DNA of 11,264 nucleotides from Akkermansiaceae bacterium UBA1506 (GTDB lineage: Bacteria > Verrucomicrobiota > Verrucomicrobiia > Verrucomicrobiales > DEV007): NCBI GenBank assembly GCA_002323995.1, contig DCQY01000095.1:1-11264 (forward strand), given 5' to 3'. Each line of letters starts with the position of its first letter. Positions within the stretch are counted from its first letter, which is position 1. Positions 1 through 6,486 of the stretch are shown piece after piece. Below the pieces are notes generated by a model. That model saw only the letters and a list, made by a program, of their open reading frames with translations. It was not told where the DNA came from and did not search any database. Position numbers and translations under genes: made by a program.

Positions 1-142
1 TGGTTCGATCGCTCTGGCCGGGCATTCTATTCACCAGGGCACCTTTTCCGAAAGATTGGGTATGGTAAAACCACTTTACTTAAATCGCGCAGTCACAAAA
101 AGCTAAGAAAGTTGGCTAATTTCTTGGTGGAAGGAACTTAAG
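1..142. other. Upstream leader region with no assignable gene
   Basis: This stretch lies before the sigma factor. The + frame starting at base 1 stays open to a TAA at 139-141 (46 codons), so it could be the tail of an upstream gene. A second + frame is also open to base 106, however, and an open run this short is expected fairly often by chance. The translated tail is basic and matches nothing I recognise. AT content rises from about base 60 towards the sigma gene, as expected for a promoter, but I found no convincing -35/-10 pair. Confidence 0.35.
131..136 (+). promoter_or_regulatory. Possible Shine-Dalgarno site for an upstream TTG start of the sigma gene
   Basis: AAGGAA lies 6 bases before an in-frame TTG at 143, which would add seven residues to the sigma factor. 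The competing ATG at 164 has a weaker GGAGAG at 147-152 placed 11 bases upstream. The TTG has the better ribosome site and the ATG the better codon, so the start cannot be settled from the sequence alone. Confidence 0.4.
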
Positions 143-163
143 TTGTGGAGAGTCTATAATCCG

Positions 164-706
164 ATGTTCGATCAAGTTCCAGATTCATCCCGATATGAAG
201 AGTTTGTCTCGCTCTATGTGCGACACGAACCGGCGGTGTTTTCCTTTGTGCTTTCCATGGTGCGAAACACAGCCGACGCCGAAGATGTGGTGCAGCGGGC
301 CAGTATCACGATGTGGCGCTGCTTCGATCAGTATGAGTCGGGAACCAACTTTCGGAACTGGGCTTTTCAGGTCGCTAAAAACATGGCGCTGAATCATCTG
401 ACCAAACAGCGGCGAGACCGGCATGTCTTCGGTGAGAAGTTAATCGAGTTGCTAGCCGTGCAGGCTGAGGAAGAGGCGGATCATCTCGACGCGCGCCGTC
501 GGGCGCTTGATTCCTGCCTGGAGAAGTTGCCGGAAGAAGAACATGTGATGGTGGCAGGGTGTTATGCGGAGGGTTCCTCGATTCGCTCCTTCGCGGAAGA
601 GGCTGGCGAGAGCGCCAACAAGATTTACAAGCGGCTGAATCGGGTGCGGCGTCAACTACATCGTTGTATCGAGCGCCAACTAGGGTTGGAGGAGGCAATA
701 GGATGA
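164..706 (+). CDS. ECF-type RNA polymerase sigma-70 factor (Rhodopirellula/Verrucomicrobium type)
   Basis: Encodes a 180-residue cytoplasmic sigma factor that should direct RNA polymerase to a small set of promoters. Residues 11-86 form sigma region 2: a YEEFVSLYVRHEP start, the AEDVVQ segment typical of region 2.1-2.2, and the TNFRNWAFQVAKN core-binding/-10 segment. Residues 115-172 form region 4, with a helix-turn-helix (SIRSFAEEAGESANKIYKRLNR) for -35 recognition. Length and two-domain layout are normal for an ECF factor. I chose the ATG at 164; a TTG at 143 with a better ribosome site would give 187 residues. The stop overlaps the next gene's ATG (ATGA), the usual arrangement for a sigma/anti-sigma pair. 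The family is often linked to secreted carbohydrate-active enzymes in Planctomycetota and Verrucomicrobiota. The target promoters are not known; the downstream genes are the natural guess. Confidence 0.93.
   Translation: MFDQVPDSSRYEEFVSLYVRHEPAVFSFVLSMVRNTADAEDVVQRASITMWRCFDQYESGTNFRNWAFQVAKNMALNHLTKQRRDRHVFGEKLIELLAVQAEEEADHLDARRRALDSCLEKLPEEEHVMVAGCYAEGSSIRSFAEEAGESANKIYKRLNRVRRQLHRCIERQLGLEEAIG
688..695 (+). promoter_or_regulatory. Strong Shine-Dalgarno site for the FecR gene
   Basis: GGAGGAGG lies 7 bases before the ATG at 703, inside the last codons of the sigma gene. It fixes the start of the anti-sigma gene at 703 and argues against longer in-frame versions that would run far into the sigma gene. 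It is the best ribosome site in the window. Confidence 0.8.
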
Positions 707-2052
707 AAGATCACGAACTGCAGGACTGGATTGATGGTTCTTTCAACGGCGTAGCGACGGACGCTGAATTGGAGTTGTTAGAGGAGCGGTTGCTCCATGA
801 CGAAGTAGCCCGGAAGCATTATCTCAATGAGGCCAATCTTCATGCGTCGCTGAGGCGTCGGTTCTCCGCCGGGGAGGCGCGACTGTCCCTCCTTCTGGAT
901 CCACCGAATGTGGGTCGTCTCTCTTTCTCCCGACGCAAAGTCGTCGTTGGCCTAGCTGTTGCTGCCAGTGTTGCTCTGATCGCAAGTTTCTTTGACCGCT
1001 ACGTGGCCAAGTCTCCGCCTACTGCTGTGATCGCTCATGTGATCGGGGCTTATGACGAGGATGGGGCGACCTATGAGGCTGGTGATACAGTGAGCCCGGG
1101 GGTATTTAAAATTTCGCGGGGAGTCGCGAGACTCGACTTTTCTAGCGGTGCGAGAGTATCCGTTGAGGGTCCGGCTCAGGTCGAAGTGATCGATGAGATG
1201 AAGGTAATATTGAACCAAGGTGTGGTCACCGCGACAATTCCTGAACCTGCGGTTGGCTTTATTATTGATACACCGACGGCTCACGTCGTTGATCTTGGAA
1301 CTTCATTTGGAGTTTCGGTGGATACGGCCGGACTAACGGATGTTTATGTGTTTGACGGCGAAGTTGAAGTCAGCTCCCGTGACGGCCGGAAAGCCGGAGC
1401 GGTCGGAAAGCTCTTGCGGGAGGGGGAGGCTGTTCGAACGGACGGTAAATCGACCCCGATCGATACGCTCGCCTACGACGTCTCTCCGTTCGAGGCAACG
1501 TGGCCGGTCAATTCTGGTGTCCTGCAAACGACTGGTTCGATGCGCTTTGTGACTCCGGGACCAAATTTTCATCCGGGCAATTACGTGGACAACAAACATA
1601 TCGTGGTGTTTCCGGAACGGCGCGGATTTATTCCAGCTGAACCGACTCACGTCGACATGGTCGACCCAGGACGATATGAGAGGCGCCGGAACGAAGAGTT
1701 GCCCGTATTGCTGCCCGAGCAGCGACTGACGAGTTACCTGCTGCAGTTGAATGCTTTTCCCGAGGGTGAGAAACCTAACCGGCGTCGAAGTGTTCGGGGA
1801 CAAATCACCTTTGCAAAGCCCATTGTCGGAGTCGTCATGGCCAATCGGTTATTAAAAAAATCAGAAGAAGTTTTCGGGATTCCCGGTGTGGAATACCCGG
1901 GCGCTCGAATGATCGAACCTCGACCTGAGGGCGATCAAGGCAGGGGCTTCGACTCGGTAATTCTTGCGGCAGATCGGCGGACGCTCTTAATCGAACTCCA
2001 AGAAAATCCCGGGAACCTCGATCAGTTCCGCGTTCTTGTTGAAGCTGAATAA
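703..2052 (+). CDS. FecR-domain transmembrane anti-sigma factor with an extra C-terminal extracytoplasmic domain
   Basis: A 449-residue protein likely to hold the overlapping sigma factor inactive at the membrane. Residues 1-65 are a cytoplasmic helical part (opening DHELQDWIDG) resembling the N-terminal anti-sigma region of planctomycete FecR proteins. Residues 79-97 are a single transmembrane helix preceded by Arg/Lys (SRRKV), which places the rest outside the cytoplasm. Residues about 110-255 are the FecR beta-rich domain, with G-x-ARLDFSSGARVSVEGPA, the VDLGTSFGV segment and the VYVFDGEVEV / LREGEAV repeats. Residues 275-449 form a further domain ending in GRGFDSVILAADRRTLLIEL and LDQFRVLVEA; similar endings recur in secreted planctomycete and verrucomicrobial proteins as I remember them, but I cannot name the domain. 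The 4-bp overlap with the sigma gene and the strong ribosome site support coupled translation. No SusC/TonB transducer lies nearby, so the classical FecA–FecR route is not evident. Confidence 0.88.
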   Translation: MKDHELQDWIDGSFNGVATDAELELLEERLLHDEVARKHYLNEANLHASLRRRFSAGEARLSLLLDPPNVGRLSFSRRKVVVGLAVAASVALIASFFDRYVAKSPPTAVIAHVIGAYDEDGATYEAGDTVSPGVFKISRGVARLDFSSGARVSVEGPAQVEVIDEMKVILNQGVVTATIPEPAVGFIIDTPTAHVVDLGTSFGVSVDTAGLTDVYVFDGEVEVSSRDGRKAGAVGKLLREGEAVRTDGKSTPIDTLAYDVSPFEATWPVNSGVLQTTGSMRFVTPGPNFHPGNYVDNKHIVVFPERRGFIPAEPTHVDMVDPGRYERRRNEELPVLLPEQRLTSYLLQLNAFPEGEKPNRRRSVRGQITFAKPIVGVVMANRLLKKSEEVFGIPGVEYPGARMIEPRPEGDQGRGFDSVILAADRRTLLIELQENPGNLDQFRVLVEAE

Positions 2053-2059
2053 TCAACCT

Positions 2060-5000
2060 ATGACACGTCACCCCCGTTTTCGTTCATCCTTCACCCTAAT
2101 TGGGCTCCGGATTCAACCTTGTTCGATTCTGCTAGTTCTCACTTGTTTCCTAGTCGCGTCTTTCTGGGCGAAAGCAGAGTCGGTTTCAAAGCCAAACATC
2201 ATCGTGATTCTAGCGGATGATCTGGGCTATTCGGATCTCGGTTGCTATGGAAGCGAGATCGAAACGCCGCGTCTCGATGACCTTGCGGAGAACGGACTTC
2301 GCTTCACCCAGATGTACAACGCAGCGCGCTGCTGCCCGTCACGCGCCAGCCTTCTCACCGGTCTTTACCAGCACCAGGCGGGAGTCGGTTTCATGGTCTA
2401 TGCCGACTGGGGGGAGGGGTATGAAGGTTCGCTCAACGAGAACGGAGTCACTCTGGGGGAGGCGTTGAAGGAGGCAGGCTACACGACCTTCACGAGCGGC
2501 AAGTGGCATGCCGCGGCGCACCGGGATCCTCCGGCACATTCACTTCCCGAGAATCGTGGCTTTGACCGCTCAACGGTTGTCCGAACCCACATCGACAGCT
2601 ATTGGAAGGTGCTCAAAAATTGCGACATCTATCAGGATGGAAAGCTTTTAATCCCCGGAGACAACGACAACACGACGCTGAAGAATCCCTACCAACCGGG
2701 AAAGGACTTCTACACAACGGAGTACTTCACCGACGTGGCCCTCGAATATATTGAAGATGCTCTGACGGATGGTGATAAGCCGTTCTTCCTCTATCTCACT
2801 TACAACGCCCCCCATTTTCCTCTAGAGGCGCCAGATGAAACGATTGCGAAGTATGAGGCCTTACTCGATAATCCTGAGTGGCTTGCTGAGTTCGGCGAAG
2901 GTTGGGATGAGATGCGGCAGAAGAAACTCGCTCGGCAGAAGGCTGAAGGGGTGGTTCCGAAGGGGCAGCGTCTGCCGGATGTTCACTATTTTAACAATGT
3001 GCGCATCATGCCTGGAATGCAGACGGGTACGGATCGAAATCCGCTACCGGAGTGGAAAGATCTGTCCGAAGAGGTCAAGAAAGAGGCCCGGTTTCGCCGG
3101 GCGATCTACAACGCGCAGATCGACAACATGGACGAGAACATCGGACGCGTCGTCGATAAGTTGAAGGAAGGGGGAGTCTACGAGAACACCTTAATTCTCT
3201 TCGTCTCGGATAATGGATGCTCCGGTGAGATGGGAGTTTTCGGGACTCACTTTGCGGGCGGCAAATACGATTACGCCCATGGCGAATGGGACGATGGTGA
3301 GTTTATCCGAAGAGGTGAACAGGAAGAGGGGGGTTGGTCGCGTAAGGACAAACTCGGCGGTGTGGGATACATGAGGGCGAATTACGAGCAATGGAAGAAG
3401 TTCAGCGGTTGGGCGACCTCTCAGGGGCAGGGCTGGGCTTCGTATTCGAATTCTCCCTTTCGCAAGTTCAAGAAATTCGCGCACGAGGGTGGCATCGCTT
3501 CTCCGTTGATCGTGCACTGGCCAAAGGGATTCGAAGCCAGAGGCGAAGTTTCGAGTCAGCCATACTTCCACTTTGTCGACATTATGCCCACCTTGTTGGA
3601 TGTAGCCGGAGCCGACTACCCTGCCAACTTCGGAGGCAAGGAGCGCCTTCCCCTCGAGGGAGTCAGCATGCTGCCGTATCTTAAGGAACCGGAGCGGGAA
3701 ATGGAGGATCGACCCATCTTCTGGCAACACGAAACTCATGCCGCGGTTCGTCAGGGTGAATGGAAGCTGGTCACTGAAAACGATCGCAGTGAGCCGATTG
3801 CCTGGGAACTCTACGACCTCACCAACGATCGCAGCGAGACCCAGAACCTCTCCGAATTGCATCCGGAGATCGTCGCCGAATTGTCTGCCGAGTGGGGGCG
3901 TTTTGCTGACCGGGCTAATGTTCGGCCCTTTCCCGAAACAAGAGAAGGTCCTCGTGTCGTTTCTTCGCTCCCTGGAGCCAATGCCACCGCTTTAATCGAC
4001 GGGACCGAGCCGAGTTCCTCATCCGACTACCGAGTGCCTCGTCTCAGCTTTCATCCGAATCGAGGAACGACAGAATGGGTTCAGTTTGAATATGAGGAGC
4101 CGCAGACTTTCAAGAACGCGGGGGTCTACTGGTTCGATGAAGCTCAGGCGGCGGCTACGTTTCGCAACGAGCGGCAAGAAGTGCTCCCTAAATCATGGAG
4201 GGTCCTCTCATGGACAGGAGACGCGTGGAATGAGCTCGCCCTGAAAGAGGGTGGCGCCGGGGTCGAGCGGGATCAGTTCAACGAAGTCACTTTCACCGAG
4301 CCGGTCACCACCAAAAAGCTACGAATTGAGATTGAACTGCACGAGGAACTCTCTGGAGCTGTGCTCGCCTGCCGTTTCAATTCTGAAGCGCCAGAGTTGG
4401 TTGCGGCTTTCACGGATCCTGACAAAGAATTAAAGCGAGTCAAACAGGAGGCCAGAGAGACGCTGACCGCCGACGTCGAAGAGTTCAACGGATATTCCCA
4501 TCTTAATGGCAATCGCGCCGAGTTCGACGGATGGCTCGAAAAACATAACAACGAGGAATTTCTCCAGCAGAACATCCCCAAGTTTCTCTGCTCAAGCGAA
4601 GATTATACGGAGGTCTTCAACTACCGCTGGTGGATGATCACCAAGCATCTCAAGGAGTGGAAAGAAGACGACAGAACGTATTATGTTTTCACTGAGTTTC
4701 CCGGATTTCCCGGCTGGTCTTCCAACAGTGGGGCCATTCCTGCCCCAGCAGGTCATCAGTTTTATGATCTCCGTTGGATGCGGGATCCAAAGTATCTCCA
4801 GTCCTACGCCGAATACTGGCTCGCGGGACCGCCCTCGCGCAAGATGCAGCCCCAGAACAATACGTGGCTAGCGACTCTGACCCGGCCGCAAAGTCATCAT
4901 TATACCAGCTGGATGGTGGATGGCTCGGAGGCGATGCTCAAGGTTCATCCCAACCCTCTTTGGCGAGATCGGCTTCTGCCAGCGATGGAGCGCCACCAAG

Positions 5001-6400
5001 AAATCTGGGACCTGATTTTCCAGGTCAAGGCTCCTGGAACCAAGACCGACGGTCTCTACAAGTGCCTCGACATGTATGACGCCAATGAGTTCACCATCTC
5101 TACGACCCTGGGCCTGATCGCGTCACGTGGTGCCTTTTCAGAATACACGGCAGAGATTAACGAGGAAGAGCCCTATAAAGGACAGGAGCGCTGGCGTCGC
5201 TACTTTACCGATGGTAAGGGCTGGCAGGCGGCTTTCGACGAAGGGTTGCGGAATGATCCACTGATCTATCCTCAGCCCTTCGACCTTCAAAATTACACGG
5301 CGACGGCTCAGCCATTCGGCGGCAACCATGACTGGTTCATCGATCGGGATGGAGAGCGAAGAGCGAAAAGTCAGAAGAGCTACCCCAACTGCTTCACGGT
5401 TCGTCCGTCGTTGAACTGCTACATGTATGGGAACTATGCCTCGCTAGGCAATCTCTACGCGTTGCAGGGTGATGACGGGAAGGCGAGGAAATACGCCAAG
5501 CGAGCTACAGAGCTCCAGACGCAAATCATTGGTGCGATGTGGCACACCCCAACCAACGAGGATAAGCAGTTGTTCTACGAGAAGCGAGGTAGTATTGATG
5601 ATCCCTTCTTTTATACCCGCCTCGCCGGAGACAACTTGCACACCGGGGGTGTTGTCGATCAGCTAAGTATTATTCGTGAGACGGTTGGCTACACGCCTTG
5701 GTATTTCAATCTGCTTCCAATCGGGGACGAGCAGTTCGACGTCGCCTGGAAACAGTTCGATGACGAAATGGGATTCAAGCAACCCTTCGGCATGTCGACC
5801 GCAGAATACCGCCACGATTTCTTCAACGAGATGTCCTACGGGTGGAACGGGCGCGGATGGCCATTCCAGAACTCGGTCGTCTACAAGGCCTTCGCCAACT
5901 ACCTGAGGAATTATAAGTCAATTCGCGGCGAGATCAGTGACGACGATCGCCAACTGCTCTACGATCACATGACGCAATACGTCGAGCTTCACGGCCGTCG
6001 CCGCTCCATCGGTGAGTGGTATCTCCCGCGTTCGGGTGGCTACCGAATGCCCGGTGGTGGCGATGTGGACCAGAGCCGTTCGGCCATGGGTAAAAGCTTT
6101 GGAGATGTGCAGGACTATTTTCATTCCACTTTTCCCGACATGCTGATCGAGGATCTCATCGGGTTTCTGCCCAGCCATGAAAAGCGGTTTACGGTTCATC
6201 CCCTTGTCCCGGAAGATGCGTGGGATTTCTTTTACCTCGGAGACCTGCGCTATCATCATCATGATGTCGAGATTCTGTGGAAGCGGGACTGGGACAGCGA
6301 GCAAGCCGGAGATCAGGGGAAGCTTTATGTCTGGGTGGATGGCGAGCGGGTTGCTGAGAGTGAGGATATCACCGTAGCCCTTGAGGTAAGTCTACCTTGA
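2060..6400 (+). CDS. Secreted sulfatase–CBM32-like–(alpha/alpha)6 glycosidase fusion
   Basis: A 1446-residue exported enzyme. Residues 1-39 look like a signal peptide (hydrophobic 20-37, AKA before the predicted cut). Residues 45-620 are a type I sulfatase: metal ligands D53/D54, the formylglycine motif CCPSR (C91, R95), SGKWH (K148, H150), H252, SDNG (D384, N385) and K471/K472 with HEGG (H475), so the active site looks complete. It resembles arylsulfatases of the HQAG-containing type. Residues 640-775 look like a discoidin/CBM32-type beta-sandwich (GTTEWVQFEYEEP, VYWFD, FTEPVTTKKLRIEIEL). Residues 800-1430 resemble MGH1/GH63-like (alpha/alpha)6 glycosidases (FNYRWWMITKHLKEW, AGHQFYDLRWMRDP, PSLNCYMYGNY, a terminal WDFFYLGDLRYHHHDVEILW). 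The substrate is unknown; a sulfated polysaccharide is inferred. The ATG at 2060 follows the FecR stop by 7 bases and has no clear Shine-Dalgarno site; a TTG at 2036 would overlap that gene. Most sulfatases are 450-600 residues long, so this is a true multidomain fusion with one export signal. Confidence 0.9.
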   Translation: MTRHPRFRSSFTLIGLRIQPCSILLVLTCFLVASFWAKAESVSKPNIIVILADDLGYSDLGCYGSEIETPRLDDLAENGLRFTQMYNAARCCPSRASLLTGLYQHQAGVGFMVYADWGEGYEGSLNENGVTLGEALKEAGYTTFTSGKWHAAAHRDPPAHSLPENRGFDRSTVVRTHIDSYWKVLKNCDIYQDGKLLIPGDNDNTTLKNPYQPGKDFYTTEYFTDVALEYIEDALTDGDKPFFLYLTYNAPHFPLEAPDETIAKYEALLDNPEWLAEFGEGWDEMRQKKLARQKAEGVVPKGQRLPDVHYFNNVRIMPGMQTGTDRNPLPEWKDLSEEVKKEARFRRAIYNAQIDNMDENIGRVVDKLKEGGVYENTLILFVSDNGCSGEMGVFGTHFAGGKYDYAHGEWDDGEFIRRGEQEEGGWSRKDKLGGVGYMRANYEQWKKFSGWATSQGQGWASYSNSPFRKFKKFAHEGGIASPLIVHWPKGFEARGEVSSQPYFHFVDIMPTLLDVAGADYPANFGGKERLPLEGVSMLPYLKEPEREMEDRPIFWQHETHAAVRQGEWKLVTENDRSEPIAWELYDLTNDRSETQNLSELHPEIVAELSAEWGRFADRANVRPFPETREGPRVVSSLPGANATALIDGTEPSSSSDYRVPRLSFHPNRGTTEWVQFEYEEPQTFKNAGVYWFDEAQAAATFRNERQEVLPKSWRVLSWTGDAWNELALKEGGAGVERDQFNEVTFTEPVTTKKLRIEIELHEELSGAVLACRFNSEAPELVAAFTDPDKELKRVKQEARETLTADVEEFNGYSHLNGNRAEFDGWLEKHNNEEFLQQNIPKFLCSSEDYTEVFNYRWWMITKHLKEWKEDDRTYYVFTEFPGFPGWSSNSGAIPAPAGHQFYDLRWMRDPKYLQSYAEYWLAGPPSRKMQPQNNTWLATLTRPQSHHYTSWMVDGSEAMLKVHPNPLWRDRLLPAMERHQEIWDLIFQVKAPGTKTDGLYKCLDMYDANEFTISTTLGLIASRGAFSEYTAEINEEEPYKGQERWRRYFTDGKGWQAAFDEGLRNDPLIYPQPFDLQNYTATAQPFGGNHDWFIDRDGERRAKSQKSYPNCFTVRPSLNCYMYGNYASLGNLYALQGDDGKARKYAKRATELQTQIIGAMWHTPTNEDKQLFYEKRGSIDDPFFYTRLAGDNLHTGGVVDQLSIIRETVGYTPWYFNLLPIGDEQFDVAWKQFDDEMGFKQPFGMSTAEYRHDFFNEMSYGWNGRGWPFQNSVVYKAFANYLRNYKSIRGEISDDDRQLLYDHMTQYVELHGRRRSIGEWYLPRSGGYRMPGGGDVDQSRSAMGKSFGDVQDYFHSTFPDMLIEDLIGFLPSHEKRFTVHPLVPEDAWDFFYLGDLRYHHHDVEILWKRDWDSEQAGDQGKLYVWVDGERVAESEDITVALEVSLP

Positions 6401-6486
6401 TTGATCGCCGCTTCCAAATTTTTAAGCGAACCAATTACTACAACTCGAATCAGTTTGATTATACTATCGCGATTTCTGCCCTTGAA
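6401..6486. other. AT-rich gap before the DUF1549 gene, possible promoter
   Basis: This 86-base gap is clearly more AT-rich than the genes on either side. TATACT at 6460-6465 is a fair -10 hexamer, but the best upstream match, TTACTA at 6435-6440, is poor and spaced 19 bases away. A separate transcription start for the DUF1549–DUF1501 pair is possible, but readthrough from the fusion gene is equally plausible. No terminator hairpin is visible after the 6400 stop. Confidence 0.25.

Noticed and set aside
1..141. Open + frame that could be the tail of an upstream gene
   Set aside because: A run of 46 open codons has roughly a one-in-ten chance of occurring at random, another + frame is also open for most of the region, and the peptide matches no family I know.
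559..702. Upstream extension of the FecR gene into the sigma gene
   Set aside because: The ATG at 703 has a strong GGAGGAGG seven bases upstream and the ATGA overlap typical of coupled genes; the extension lies entirely inside sigma region 4.
2036..2059. Fusion gene starting at a TTG at 2036
   Set aside because: It would overlap the FecR gene by 17 bases and has no better ribosome site; the ATG at 2060 gives a sensible signal peptide.
3191..3862. Minus-strand open frame of 223 codons inside the sulfatase domain
   Set aside because: It is antisense to the sulfatase active-site region and shows no domain motifs; codon bias of the sense gene explains the lack of stops.
6397..6486. In-frame N-terminal extension of the DUF1549 gene from a TTG at 6397
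   Set aside because: The 30 extra residues are AT-rich and polar and would put the signal peptide inside the protein; the ATG at 6487 or 6490 starts a normal signal peptide.
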